Assembly: GCA_951802195.1 (NCBI GenBank)
Contig: OX637634.1
Coordinates: forward strand, 744,001-808,000
Length of the DNA stretch: 64,000 nucleotides
Reading direction: 5' to 3'
DNA from: Tausonia pullulans
Taxonomy: Eukaryota; Basidiomycota; Tremellomycetes; Cystofilobasidiales; Mrakiaceae
Shown one piece after another: positions 1 to 13,914 of the stretch (positions within the stretch are counted from its first letter, which is position 1; the number at the start of each line of letters is the position of its first letter). The translations under genes were made by a program, and so were the position numbers. The notes below the pieces were generated by a model. The model was not told the DNA's origin. It made no database searches and was given only the letters and a program-made list of their open reading frames with translations.

Positions 1-1
1 C

Positions 2-1978
<1,977 letters not shown>

Positions 1979-2243
1979 CGTGTAGGTAACTCTCAACTTG
2001 ATTATTTTTGCCCCTTCTCCTGTTCGTCTCCTGTCTAGTCTTTGTATTCTAGCCGCTCCCTCATGCATGATCTTTCAATGAAGCCAGTCAAAGAGAGAGA
2101 GCAGGGCCAGTGCGCTTCGCCCTCCTCCGCTCGCGCGCTTCGAAAGTTGAAGGCTTCCTCCACGGACCTTGTTCGGCTCTCGACCACCACCAACCTTCTC
2201 TCCTTCCACCTCTCTCCTCTACACCAGCCCCAACGTAACCAGC

Positions 2244-5200
2244 ATGGGAAAGTACCGCGTGTGTCTCTCTCGCTTTCCCGATATCGCTCTTGGAACAAGC
2301 AACTCATACGACTTTATTCTTCGCTCACTCGCAGGGAAAGAAGAGGGGAGCTAAGAAGGACGACTGGGCCAAGCCCAAGCCTGAGACCTCCGGCCCTCCC
2401 AAGGAAATTCGGTCTGACTGGAACACGATTGTTCCGACCAACGCTGGGTTTGAGGCCTACTACAAGGTACGCCAACGGGAATGGGTCAAGGAGGACGCCA
2501 GCAGCACATGGACAGACGGACAGGACAGACGGGCTGACTTGACACGACACGTCCAGGCCCAGGGCATTATTCCCGAGGGCGAGTGGGTCGACTTCATGAA
2601 GGCCCTCTCCACGCCGCTGCCGACGACGTTCCGGTTCACCGGCAGCCGCTCGTGAGTTTGCGTGCAATCGGAGCCGAACTGGGGCGCGACGCGTGAAGTG
2701 AGGAGCTGAACTTGAGAGAATCTCCTTCCTCTCCCCTCTAAAGGACGGCACAGGACATGAACGAGCACCTGAAGGAGCACTTTGTCCCGTTCCTCAATGA
2801 CGTTGTTATTGACGGCGTCCAGCAGCCTCCCCCCACCCAGCTCCCCTGGTACGTCCATGGTCATCGAAGACGCGTCTCGTGTTGAGACTGACGTGCGCTC
2901 TGCTCGTCGTGCATCCATCTGCGTTCATGCCAACTTTGTTTCGATTGGCAGGTACCCGAACGGCCTCGGTTGGCAGATCAACGTTGGCAAGGGCGTCATC
3001 CGCAAGAGCCCACAGTACAAGAGGCTTCAGCAGTTTCTCGTTTACGAGACCGAGGTCGTGAGTGGCTCTCCTATATAGACGACATCGTCTTACAGCTCGA
3101 AGCTGATTCTTGTCGTCTATCTTCATTCAGGGAAACCTTTCGAGGCAGGAGGCTGTCTCTATGATTCCTCCTCTTCTTCTCGATGTCAAGCCGGAGCACT
3201 ACGTTAGTCTCTCGCCTTCTTCGGCACCATACCCTCCCGGCCCACAGGAAGAGGCATCCTGACCCCCTTTTCATTCCACAGGTCCTCGACATGTGCGCTG
3301 CCCCTGGATCGAAGACGGCTCAGCTCCTTGAGGCCCTCCACGCCGACCCCGACTCGACCTCCCTCCCGTCCGGCATTGTCTTTGCCAACGACGCCGACCT
3401 TAAGCGGGCCCATCTCCTCATCCACCAGAACGCCCGTCTTCCGAGCGCCAATGTCATTGTTACCAACCTCGACGCTTCTCGTTTCCCTAAGATTTCGCTC
3501 GGCCCTCAGGGCATCGCGACGTACGGCGCTAGGCACCTCCTGTTTGACCGCATCCTTTGCGACGTTCCGTGAGTTCCGGCCCCAGGCATTAGAGCTGCCA
3601 CCATCTTACTGGCTTTGGCGTCACCTCACAGCTGCTCGGGTGACGGTACCGTCCGCAAGAACCCGGGAATCTGGGGCAAGTGGTCACCCGCGGATGGAAA
3701 CGGTCTTCATTCGCTTCAGCTTCGCATCCTTCTTCGCGCTATGGACCTCCTCAAGCCCGGAGGGCGCCTCGTCTACTCAACGTGCTCGATGAACCCCGCC
3801 GAGAATGAGTCGGTCGTCGCTGCTGCTCTTAACCGCAACAAGGGTTGGTAATAGACTCTCTTTCATCCCTGCCTCTTCTCCTTTGGTGTCGTCTGACCAC
3901 TCCTTTTCAGCCTTCTCGATCGTCAACTCGTCCGAGATGCTCCCTGCGCTCAAACGATCGCCCGGTCTCACCTCGTGGAAGGCCGGCTACGGCGGCAAGG
4001 ATGTCTTCATGTTCGACACGTATGAGGAGATGCTTTCATCGACCGATCTCGACGACGAAATGAAGCAGAAGTTCCCGCCGACCCTCTTCCCGACTGGTAA
4101 CGAGAAGGAGCTCGGACTTGAGCAAACGTGCGTCCTCCGAAGTGTCAGGCGACTGCAAGCTGATCCTTTTCTTCCATTAGTCTCCGACTTTATGCCCATC
4201 ATCAGGACACCGGAGGATTCTATGTCTGTGTTCTCCAGAAGAGCGCCGATTTGGAGCCGACCCCGGCTGCTACGCTCAAGGCCGACGAGACAGAGCAGGT
4301 CCTTGAGGCCGAGCCTATGTCGGTCCCCCTCTCGCTTTCCTTTGTATGCTCTGCGAGCTAAGACTGATGATGCCTGACTCTCAGCGCCGAGTCCGTTGTT
4401 GCCTCCATTGCTAGTACTGAGCCCGGAGGACAGGGCGCTCCCCTGGGAGAGTCCGTGGAGATTGAGTGCGTCCCATTTACCAGCGCAGTAAAGTTTGGGT
4501 CGGGCTTGTGCTGATTACCGCCAATTGTACTCCAGCCCGTTGACGGCCAAGGCTAGCGTCAAGCGCGGACCCTCTCCCTCTCTCGAGGCCTCGCCCAAGT
4601 CTGGTCCTTCGGCCCTAAAGAAGGCGCGCAACGAGCAGCTGGCTACCGCCACGCGCATCGAGCCTATCGTTCAGACCGAAATCAAGACGCAGGGCAAGCC
4701 TGACGGGTCTTTCAAGGAGCTTCCCTTCCGCTATCTCGACGCTGAGTCGGAGCAGGTCAAGACCGCAATGTGCGTCGCGGCAGACCTGTTCTCGTTTGCC
4801 ACAGAGAGCTTACTACTGTCTCTTTCACACAGCGAGTACTACGACCTCAAGCCTGAGTTCAACGGCTCGCAGCTTTACGTCCGCAACAGCGACAACGAGG
4901 TCGTTCGCTCGGTCCACTACACGTCTCCGCTCATCAAGACGATTCTCGCTTCGAACGAGTACACCCGCGTCCGCGTCGTCTCGGCTGGCGTCAAGCTCTT
5001 CCACCGGCAGAACTCGCCGTCCGGGGAGGGCATCCACTGCAAGTGGCGTGCGTGCGCCGACGGACTCGCCGTCCTTCTGCCATTCGTTCCTGAGGACAGG
5101 ATTAAGAAGGGCACCATCGCCGACCTCCAGGTCCTTCTCCTCACGCACTACCCGCTTGTAAGTCATGGCTGCGCATGTGACCCCTTTTAAGTCCCCGGCT

Positions 5201-5705
5201 CATCAGCTTGTTTCTTTCCAGATCACATCGTTCCCCGAGTCCACAAAGACAGCGTTCGAGGCCTCGCACCTTGGCACAATCTTTTTCGAGGTCGCCCCCG
5301 GAGAGATTGACGGTGGTAGTCTCAAGAACGCTCTTACCGTCCCGCTATGGCGCGCGGCCAGCTCTATGTCGCTCATGATTCCGAAGGCCGACAAGACGTG
5401 CGTGTCCTCGCTCTCTCCCTCCTTCGCTCGTCTGCCTACTCGACTAACCCATCTGTGCCTCCTCCAGCGCCCTCTCAAATCGGATTTGGGGTCGCGACAT
5501 TTGCGCGCCGCCACCTAAGGTCACCCACCGCAAGAAAGCCACCCCGGGCGAGGAGGAGGCCGCTGTCCCCGTCGACGAGGACGACGAGGAGCACGAGGTT
5601 GTCGAGCTGGCCCTCGGCGAGGAAGAGGAGGAGGCGGAGGTCAACGCTGCGGCCTTTGAGGAGGGTGCGAAGGAGGAGCTTGGCTCGGCGACGGCTGCCG
5701 TCTGA
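2244..5705 (+). CDS. TRM4: tRNA (cytosine-5) methyltransferase, Trm4/Ncl1 (NSUN2) type
   Basis: A multi-exon gene for a Nol1/Nop2/Sun-family RNA m5C methyltransferase. The first coding exon is tiny (MGKYR) and continues as a basic stretch [11 protein letters not shown]. The Rossmann methyltransferase core has motif [12 protein letters not shown] (SAM binding, about 3290-3320), motif IV DVPCSGDGT split by an intron (about 3560-3650) and motif [13 protein letters not shown] (about 3780). The two cysteines, in DVPCS and STCS, are the release and nucleophilic cysteines of the family. A C-terminal domain of about 230 residues follows and ends in a Glu-rich acidic tail. The family methylates several tRNA cytosines in the nucleus. 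Trm4/NSUN2 fits better than Nop2 because of the early GxxYYK..GI..EW N-terminus. Introns are 50-80 bp. Confidence 0.93.
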
Positions 5706-6057
5706 AGGATATCCCATGCTGTTTTTCTCTCTTTAGTACAAATAAGGGATCTGACACGCGCGAGTGTGCGCTTTATTACTGCATGTCTACGGTCCTTGCG
5801 GTGATCCATATATCGGTCCCACTATAAAGTCCCAACACTTCATATTACGTGTCAGCCCGTAGTCTGTGTGACCTCGGAGTCCTTTGCCAAGGGATGAAAT
5901 CCGGTTCGGGTCGAACCCCTCTTCGGACCGGAGGACCTGCCGCCGTCTCCGCCGAACACCGCGAGATTCGAGCTCCCGGCGCGCTTCTCTCTGTTCTTTC
6001 CCAAACCACCTCAACTCTTTCCTCTCTCTCCTTCTTCTCGTACACACTTTCTCCGCC
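5706..6057. other. Intergenic, ribokinase promoter region
   Basis: 352 bp between two co-directional genes. The last 60 bp before the ribokinase ATG is strongly CT-rich (TCTCTC, CCTCAACTC), like most 5' leaders in this window. I see no clear TATA box and no coding signal. Confidence 0.5.
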
Positions 6058-7798
6058 ATGTCCCAGTGCCTTGTCCGCGGAAGCGTTAACATCGATGAGT
6101 GCGTCCTGCTCTCTAATGGACCGCGGAGAAGCCAGAAAGGGCGACGATCCAGACGCGTCATACTGAGACGACTCCTGCGCTCAGGTTCTTCTTCCTTCCT
6201 CACATCGTCAATCCGGGAGAAACCATCACCTCGACCAAGGTGCGTAATATCTGTGCAGTGGTCCACTCGGGTGCCAGCTTACGCTGAACAAACCGTCACC
6301 GTTCTCCACCGCCCTCTTCGTCCCCCCTCACTTCGGCCTCCTTCTAGCTCACCCGCCGTGCTGGAGGCAAGGGTGCCAACCAGGCTTGTGCCGTTGCTCG
6401 TTCTGGCGGCAAGGTTGAGCTGGTTGGCAGCATTGGTGGAGACGGCCTCTGGGTTCGCGATCTCCTCTCCTCGTATGGCGTTGGCGTTGAGGGTCTCGAG
6501 GTCGACGAGCAAGGGGTCACTGGTCGGGCGATCAGTGAGTCGTCGGGCCTAATCAATTCCTCATTAACTCAACCTAATATACATTCTACAGTCCAGCTCG
6601 CGAACGATGGCGAAAACTCGATTAGTGTGTCCATGATCCGAGCGCGAGCGAGCTGTCTTTACCTGGTCCTGTCTATCTCTCTCACCTATCTCCTAACGAC
6701 TCAATCTTCCCCCTCCTCCAGTCCTTAACCCGGGGACCAACTACAATGCTCTTGCTCTCCCCGAAACCCTTCCTCACGCGCCTACTCATCTCCTTCTTCA
6801 GAATGGTCCGTTGTCATCATCCTTCGAGCGCGCGCCATGACAAGCTGACCCCGCTTGCCTTTTTCCACCAGAAATCCCTCTCGAGCACACGCTTCACTAT
6901 CTCTCGCTCACCAAAAAGTCATCTCCCAGGGTCCAGGCTGTCTTCAACCCGTCGCCGATGCCGTCGAAGGAGGTCATCGAGACGTTCCCTTGGGCGGACC
7001 TCGCTTGGCTCTGCGTGCGACCGTTCCTGTTTTGCCTTTGATGCTTTGAACGTGCCTCTGACCCGTGTCGACCCTCTTTCCTCAGGTCAACGAGGGCGAG
7101 CTCGATGTCCTTCTTGCGTCCCTCCCGCCATCCGACAGTCGCAGCGTCACATCGTTCCCTACCGTGACCTACGTCGGCCCGACCTTCCCTAAGTCGGACC
7201 TCCTTCCGACTCTCCAATCCTCTCTCCTCAGGCTTGCCACCCACCCATCCTTCATCTCCACCGCCTCCTCTTCCCCCTCTCTAGTCCTCACCCTCGGTCC
7301 CGCCGGCTCGCTCACCCTCCTCCGCCCCGCTGGCGAGGCCCCATCCTCCCTCCCGCTCATCTATACCCCAGCCGCCCAGCTCCAGGGCACGATGAGGGAC
7401 ACCACGGGTGCTGGGGACTGCTTCGCCGGGTTCCTGGTCGGTGGGCTCATGCGGCTTGCGAAGAAGGAGGGCGAGCAGTCGGTCAAGGAGACGCAGGCTG
7501 TGCTGAAGGTTGCTACTCAGGTGAGTGGGCTGGATGAGCTGCATGATGCGTGTCTGTGCGAAAGGGAGAGGGAGAGGGAGAGGGAGAGGGAGAGAGGGAG
7601 AGGGAGAGGGAGAGAGGGAGAGGGAGAGGGAGAGAGGGAGAGGGAGAGGGAGAGAGGGAGAGCTGACAAGATCAAGTCTTCCATCTCCAGGCAGCCGGTC
7701 TTTGTGTCGAGAGGCACGGCGCGCAGGAGGCCGTCCCGACGTACGAGGAGGTTCTCGCTCGACTTGCCGAGACGGAGAAGGCTGCTGCGTCCGCTTGA
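6058..7798 (+). CDS. RBKS: Ribokinase (PfkB family)
   Basis: Spliced protein begins MSQCLVRGSVNIDE, the usual beta-strand start of ribokinases with the substrate-binding NxD motif. The sugar-binding GGKGANQA-type motif follows (RRAGGKGANQAC, about 6350-6390), then GSIGGDG, NPGTNYNAL and ALV..PSPM segments. The C-terminal signature RDTTGAGDCFAGFLVGGL (about 7395-7450) contains the catalytic Asp and the anion hole. It phosphorylates D-ribose with ATP in the cytosol to feed the pentose phosphate pathway. The last intron (about 7519-7690) holds a long GGGAGA minisatellite; splicing to GTCT..GCAGCCGG restores the usual AAG(L/I)xVxxxGA tail. Stop is TGA. At least five short introns. Confidence 0.94.
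7565..7662 (+). repeat. GGGAGA minisatellite in ribokinase intron
   Basis: About 100 bp made almost only of GGGAGA hexamers, arranged in a higher-order unit of about 20 bp (three GGGAGA plus an extra GA) that recurs about four times. It lies inside the last ribokinase intron. All three forward frames are open through it, which creates spurious Arg/Glu-rich reading frames. On the sense strand the G-triplets separated by AGA satisfy the classical G-quadruplex pattern. Confidence 0.95.
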
Positions 7799-8273
7799 AG
7801 GAAGTGAGAGAAAAGCGACTTGGTGCGGAAGGGGAAAGGGGGTGGGGGGATGGAGAGCTTGCCTGCTTGCCTGACCCATGCAGGCAGCAGGAAGGGAATG
7901 GCCCCCTGATTGATCAACGGAATGGATCTGTACGGCTGAGCTCGGTTGCTCATCTTTTCGCCCTGATAGCGCGAATAGTACAGGTTGGAAAGTGCTCAAA
8001 CCAGAAAAAAAGGGGGGGGGAGGGGGAGGCAGGGGAAGAAACGTCGTAAATCATGCAAGGACGGAGATCGCAAATGAAAGGGAGAAAAAGAAAGGGAGAG
8101 GGGAATCGCAGATTGCTCGCTTGGAAGGGGAGGTAGATGCGCTCGCAAATCCAGTTGTTTATGAGCGGATCTCTCCCTCCGCAGCTCTCTCTTTCTCCTC
8201 TCTCTACTTGGCTAAGAAGGAGAGAAAGAAGGGTCGAGGGGGATGCGCGCGTGGGTGGAAGATAGGGAGACAT
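7799..8273. other. Intergenic, tail-to-tail spacer
   Basis: 475 bp between the stops of ribokinase (+) and SNX3 (-). It is purine-rich on the plus strand (AGGGGGGGGAGGGGG at about 8010, GAAAGGGAGAAAAAG at about 8076) and probably carries both 3' UTRs. No coding signal seen. Confidence 0.5.
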
Positions 8274-9620
8274 CTACGACCAGGAAGACTTGTCCCACGA
8301 CGGGTCTGCGGCGCAGGTGTCTATCAGCACACGCTCAAATCTGATAGGAAGGCCAGAGTAAATGAGACTGACCCTGAAGGAACGCGCAGAGCACCTTGCT
8401 TCCGGTCTTAGATCGAGAGAATAGCAGAGAGGTGTGAGCGCCGGAGCTCAAAGGGCTTCCTTTCAACCCGCTCCATCTGGGCAAGATGGCGACCCGCACG
8501 TATAATGTGTGTATGGGACTTCAACAGCCAGACGGTGGAACCGACAACGCACCTGGAGAAGCGGGTGCCCGGCGACAATCTCAAGGAACCGCTGGAGACC
8601 CTCGCGCCGCGAATCAATGATGTCGTCCGTGAAGCGATTGGTGAAGACCTTGCCCGGAAGCGGTGGGATGTTGACCTGAAGGGTGTATGGGAGTGTATCC
8701 GGAACGGCGCTTCACTTAGCCCGAGAGTGCACGAATCATATGGGGAATCGACGACGTACGCGCGTCGACTCGCGCTCGAGTGTGTCACGGAATGCCTCAA
8801 AGTCCGAGTACCGACGGCGGACAACCGAATGGCGGAGCTTGAAGGCCGGAATATTGGTCTGGGAAGGTGAAGTGGCGCGATTTCCGGACGAGACGACAAT
8901 GAGAGCGAGAGCGACCCAAGAGACAGGATAAGGGCCAGAGCGTGGGTGCGTGCAGTTGAGCGAATGAGGAGGAACGGTGGAAAAGGCAGCTAGTCAGCTG
9001 CTCCCCTCCCCAGCTCGACTGAGAGCTAGAATACCAGCAACGCACCATGCAGACAATCTCGTAGTCGGTATACATTTTGCGTCCGACGCCTGAGGGAAGC
9101 GAGCGAAGGGAGGTAAGACGATCAGCCGCAGTTGAGCTGAAGTTGAGCTGACGACGACAGCCAAGGAAGGCTGGTCCTGACTGACCGTGCGTCTGCGGGT
9201 TGCGGACCTCAATCTCGAGGAACGACTCGGGCGCAGCGTACATCTCATCGAACTAGCGGAGGGGAAAGAGCCGGAGTGGAGCTGTCAAGACCAAGTGTCG
9301 AGCAAGGAAGCGAGAGGGCACAGCGTTATCGGAGTCGAGTCCACGTGCGGTGACGTCTTCCTCCGGACGAGCGAGGAAGGAGCGTGCCCAAGCAAGCAAA
9401 CAGCCTACAACCAGGGCTCGGCCAGAGGGCGCTCGAGCGGCGGCTGGCCGGCAAGTGGAAAGCTCGAGAAAGGGACGTCGACACGCACGGTCTGGGCTCG
9501 CGTGCCCGGGACGCGAGTGATGTCGCCGCTGAAGGCGCGGGCAAAGGGCGAGGGCTGGTTGTGAGCCTGGCCCTGCGGAGACGAGGGTCCGGCAGGGAGA
9601 GGTGCGGGCATGAAGGACAT
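8274..9620 (-). CDS. SNX3: Sorting nexin 3 (Grd19/Snx3), PX-domain retromer adaptor
   Basis: Reverse-strand exons join as [12 protein letters not shown]... (9620-9489), then [17 protein letters not shown] (from 9252), [48 protein letters not shown] and a short tail [13 protein letters not shown]. This is the complete PX domain: RRRYSDF supplies the PI3P-binding Arg-Arg-Tyr, and PPLPGK the membrane-insertion proline loop. Snx3/Grd19 is a small PX-only protein that recruits retromer to early endosomes for recycling of cargo such as Wnt carrier, Ftr1 and Kex2-type proteins. Five introns, all GT-AG (for example 9488-9253 with GTGCGT donor). Start at ATG 9620 gives a short proline-rich leader; an in-frame upstream ATG at 9776 is less likely. 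It shares a 164 bp promoter with Derlin. Confidence 0.92.
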
Positions 9621-9784
9621 GATGGGCGGGCTGAGATGGTGGTCGTCGTCGTCGGTAAGCGAGCTCTCGCTCCTGGGTCCAAGTGGGAGCGGAGCGTCGT
9701 CGAGCCGGCACGATCCACCCGACGACGTAGCAACGGCGATTAAGCTGCGTCCAACCACCATCACCTCCTCAACCATCCACCATC

Positions 9785-11133
9785 ATGGCTGACGATTTCC
9801 GCACGGCCTTCAACTCGATCCCTCCGGTCACCCGCACGCTCGTTTTCACTATCGGGGGGGCCACCCTCGGTTGCCTCGGCAATATCCTTTCCTACCAGCG
9901 CATCCTGTCCGTCGACTCTCTTCCTCGAGCTCTCCTAGCTGGCTCAAGCTTCCCACCCAACGCAACGAGGGTCTGATGTGAAATGAGTCTTCCCGCTACA
10001 GCTACGCGCCTGGACTTGTCTATCCGGGCCTCGAGTTCTGGCGGTTCTTCACAAGCTTCCTTTTCGCGGGGAGTGGTCTCTCGCTCGTTCGTCTTCATCC
10101 CACACGGCCCTCATCTGGTCTGAACTGATTGCTCACATATCCCTACTCAGATCTTCGACATGTTCCTCTTCGGCGTGCGTCTTCTCCCTGTTGTCGTCAC
10201 ATCACGTCGGGCGTCGCCTCGGCAACGTTGAGAAATCCACGTGGACCTCACGACATGCCGACACGTCACTGACCTATCTCTGTTTGTCTTCGTTCCCACA
10301 GCGATCCTCCTTGGCCCTTGAGACCGATGCCTACTTCGGTGACCAAGCTAAGTACAGTTGGGCCCTCCTTTGCATCGTCATTGGCATCCACGTGGGTCGC
10401 TCTTGCTCGCTGTCAATCACTCCCCGTGGACTGACCGTCGGAGATACGCGACGCGCGCGTTCCACTCGCTCCTTCCAGCTCTGCAACATCTTCTTTGGAC
10501 ATTCTTTCCTCTTCCGATCGCTTGTACGTGCAGTTTACTCTCCAATATAGGCAGCACGTCCGTAATCTATCATCTGATCCCTGGCCGATGACGACAGCTC
10601 GTTGCTATCGTCCACCTCTGGTCACGCTATAACATGACCTCGAAGGTCTCGCTTTGGGGTTTGATCAACATCCCTGCTCCTTGTACGTCTGGTGTGATCG
10701 ACATCGTCTTCCATCAATCGCTTGGGTCCTGTTTGACCGCCTCTCCCTCGCACGCATTTTAGTCTACCCTTTTGCTCTCCTCCTCGTCGACTTTCTCAAG
10801 GGTTCGTCGCTCTAGACCCTTGTCCTGCCTGCTTCCGCTGAAAAAAAATCTGTCCATCTCAAAGGCGGACCCGAAGGATTTTACGGAGGTCTCATCGGCC
10901 TCATCGCCGCCCACGCCTACTGGTTCCTCACCTCTGCCCTCCCCCGTACAACGCTCCCTTCCGTCCAGCGAATTCTGAGGGACCCTCCCAATTGGTGGCG
11001 GAACGGGTTCGCGAGGCCGCCCAGGGTCGTTCAGCAGTCGGCGGGCTCGACGGTGATCAGGGGTGAGACGGCTGATGCTGGGGGATATAGGTGGGGTGGG
11101 GGAACCAGGCTGGGAGGCAAACAAAGGGCCTAA
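9785..11133 (+). CDS. DER1: Derlin family ERAD membrane protein (Der1-like)
   Basis: The N-terminus MADDFRTAFNSIPPVTRTL is the Derlin signature (short cytosolic helix followed by PPVTR). Later exons give several membrane segments (for example LVFTIGGATLGCLGNIL, and ALLCIVIGIH) and SKVSLWGLINIPAPFYPFAL, the conserved W-G of rhomboid pseudoproteases. Derlins lack the rhomboid catalytic Ser-His and help retrotranslocate misfolded proteins from the ER for Cdc48-dependent degradation. A cytosolic tail (DPPNWWRNGF..., ending GGKQRA) follows the last helix; I see no SHP box matching FxGxGQRn. Roughly seven introns. Head to head with SNX3. Derlin membership is secure; Der1 versus Dfm1 paralogue is not decided. 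Confidence 0.9.
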
Positions 11134-11599
11134 GTGAGGGGAGAGGGGAAGGGGGGAGATGTTGCTTCAATCTGAAGGGCTCTTCGGACGAACGAGGAGG
11201 AGAAAGCGGAGCAGAGAAGCACGCTCGGTCTTCGCCCATATGGTCCGGTTTGGTTTGGCAGTGAAACAAATCATGACTGAACGGGGCATTTATCATTCTG
11301 CTTATTCAGTTGAACGAGGTAAGAAACTAAGGAATATTAACCAAATAAGAGGGGAGGGGGAAAACGGGATGAAGGAAAGAGTTGCTAGAGCGACGCGCGG
11401 CGGGGCTTTTTCTGCTTTGTATGTAGATCTAGATAGAGCCCAATGAGCTAGAGAGGAGAGGACAAGGAAGAAAAAGAAAGCTACAACTTGAGGGGAACCA
11501 TAGAGAAAGGAGAAAAACCGTGAGGAGGTGGATGAGAGCGAGGGGAAAGGTGAGAGTGGGAGGAAGACTCGAAAGCCTCCTTCGTGCAAGCAAATGCTT
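11134..11599. other. Intergenic, tail-to-tail spacer
   Basis: 466 bp between the stops of Derlin (+) and the ammonium transporter (-). AT content is locally higher than in genes (about 11300-11350). Likely 3' UTRs of both genes; nothing coding recognised. Confidence 0.5.
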
Positions 11600-13836
11600 T
11601 TAGACCTCCTCCGCCGGGTGCTGGTCGATTCTTCCTCCACCAGGGACGGCCGCCGCGGTGTGGATGTGCTTCTTCTCGGTCGACTCGCCAATCGAGCCCG
11701 CGCTCTCGCGAGGGTCGACAACGGTCGTGGGCGAGGAGCCTTGAGAAACCGTCGGCGGGCCAGCCTCGTGGTCCCGGTAGTGACGGCCCTCGCGGTGGTA
11801 CTCGTGGAAGTCATTTGCGAACTACAGTAGAGTAGAATAGAGCTGTCAGTGGCGGGGCTAGTGAGAGAGGAGAGATGGAAGACGGCGCACCTCGCCCATC
11901 TCCGCGTCGTCGATGCCGACGATCTCAGTCTCCTCGGAGCAGCGAAGGCTGAGTCCTGGAATGTAATGCATGATCCAGAGAATGATCTGAAGAGAGATGC
12001 GCCCATTCAGCGCGCCGTCCGAAATCACCAGTAGAGATTACGAGCGCAGCTCACCGTGGTCATGACGAAGGAGTAGGACATGCCGGCGACCGAGTCGGCG
12101 AGCTGGTAGCCAAGCTGAATGTAGTGGCCGTCGATCCAGCCGCCATCAATGACCGAAAATCCGTCGAGAGAAGCGACGGAACGTTGAGCGAATAGAGCTG
12201 TCAAGATGTTTCCAACCAATCCTCCAATGCCGTGCGTGGCGAAGACATCGAGGGCCTCGTCTACGCGGATGAGGAACTATTGAGAGACGATGATCAGTGG
12301 GTGAGGCCAGAGAGCCAAGAGGGACCAAGTATCAGATGTACCTTGAGCCGGGTGGCGAAGTTACAAACAAAAGCGCCAACAAAGCCAAAGACAACGGCCG
12401 ATGCAGGCTGGACGAAACCCGAAGCCGGGGTGATGGCGACGAGACCCGAAATGGCACCAGAGCAGAAACCGATGGCGGACCACTTGCGCTCCAGGCGCCA
12501 GTCAAGGCAGAGCCAGGTGATGCCTCCCACGGACGCAGCAAGGTTCGTAACGATGCAGGCTGAGACAGCACGAAGGTTGGCGGCAAGGGCGGATCCACCG
12601 TTGAAGCCGAACCAGCCGAACCAGAGAAAGATTGTGCCAAGGACGACGTAGGAGGTGTTGTGAGGCTTGTAGGCCAGGCGCTAAGACAGTGACTTCCAGT
12701 CAGTTGTGTTGTCCCACTGAAACGAAAGCAGGAGCCGATTTACCTCAGTGCCGTAGCCACGACGCTTGCCGAGGTAAAGGGCGATAGCAAGCGAGGCGGT
12801 ACCCGAGGAAATGTGGACAGGGGTTCCACCAGCAAAGTCGAGACCGCCGAGGATGAAGGTCCAGCCATTCGAGTTCCAGGTCCAATACGCGATAGGATCA
12901 TAGACGAGCGTTGCCCACACGAAAATGAAGACGAGGATGGGGCCGAGACGGGCACGCTCGGCGAAACCACCGATGGCGAGCGCCGGGGTGATGGCGGCAA
13001 ACATACACTGGAAGATCACTGTAATAACAAGGGTATATGTGAGCTCTTGCTAAGCTTAAGCAATGCGATAATCCACCCACTGTAAAGGGAAGCCGGAATG
13101 CGGGTGCCACCAATTGAAGGAGCGTCGAGAACACCGCGCAGAGCAAAGTACTTCAGATCTCCGATATATCCGCTCGTTCCAGTGTCGGAGAAGGTAAGCG
13201 AGTAGCCCCTATGTAGCAACGAGTTAGAGTGTGATGCACGACGGAGGAGAATCGGATTTAGGGACTCACCAGAAGAACCATTGGAAGGAGACCACCGCAA
13301 GGCAGGCCATCGACAGATAGATCATTGAAAGGGCATTCTTCCGCCGCAGAAGACCAGAGTAAAAGAAGCTACAGAAAGCGGGAAGAAAAGTCAGTGGCTG
13401 GCCGACTTGGGAAGTCGGCTCGATCGCATATGATCTTGACGAACCCAACTCCGGGAATCCTGGAATAATGAGAAATGAGTCAGTCAACTGGAAGCAGGAA
13501 ATAGATAATAGGACGGAGCATACATGAGCCAAACAAGGGCCGTGGAAGTCATAATCCTGAAGCACAGCAGGGTAAACAATCACCGTTAGCAGCTGCAGCC
13601 TGCAGGTATCTGATCGCCTAAGGCATAGACTCACCAGGCCATATCTCCCATGTTATAGACATAAGGGTCCGTAGTTTCCGGAATGAGAAACCCATTCGCA
13701 ATGATGTTGTTGCTGGATGAAGCGAAGAGGACAAGATAGAGGACAGATGAGCATCAGCGAAAGAGGACGGACAAGCCTTGCGTGCAGAAGAAGTATGGGC
13801 GCACTCCGGCGTGTAGCTGATGTTGACAGTCGCCAT
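11600..13836 (-). CDS. MEP2: Ammonium transporter, Mep2 type
   Basis: Reverse-strand exons encode an Amt/Mep/Rh channel. Start MATVNISYTPECAPYFF matches the external N-terminal tail. Membrane blocks include YDPIAYWTWNSNGW, DFAGGTPVHISSGTASLAIA, GTIFLWFGWFGFNGGSALAA, VGGITWLCLDW and ATHGIGGLVGNILT. Both pore histidines are present (VHISSG and ATHGIGG); the first is His in Mep2-type and Glu in Mep1/Mep3-type proteins, so this is the sensor-capable Mep2 class. The conserved VGIDDAEMGE motif precedes a cytosolic tail of about 75 residues ending DQHPAEEV, where fungal Mep2 proteins are regulated by phosphorylation. About nine introns. GATA-factor sites lie upstream (14217-14222 and 14416-14421), in keeping with nitrogen control. 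Confidence 0.95.
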
Positions 13837-13914
13837 GGTGAACACTGACTCCTAGCGAGGAGGCGAAGCGTAGGAGAGAGGGAGAGGAAGGGGGATGAGA
13901 GAGACCTGCAGGAC

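Noticed and set aside
7525-8049. Long Arg/Gly/Glu-rich (and on the other strand Ser/Leu-rich) open frames
   Set aside because: They arise from the GGGAGA minisatellite, which is open in every frame; the flanks are a ribokinase intron and exon.
8505-8870. Plus-strand 121-residue frame starting MCVWDFNSQ
   Set aside because: It is the antisense shadow of the SNX3 PX-domain exons, which are conserved on the minus strand.
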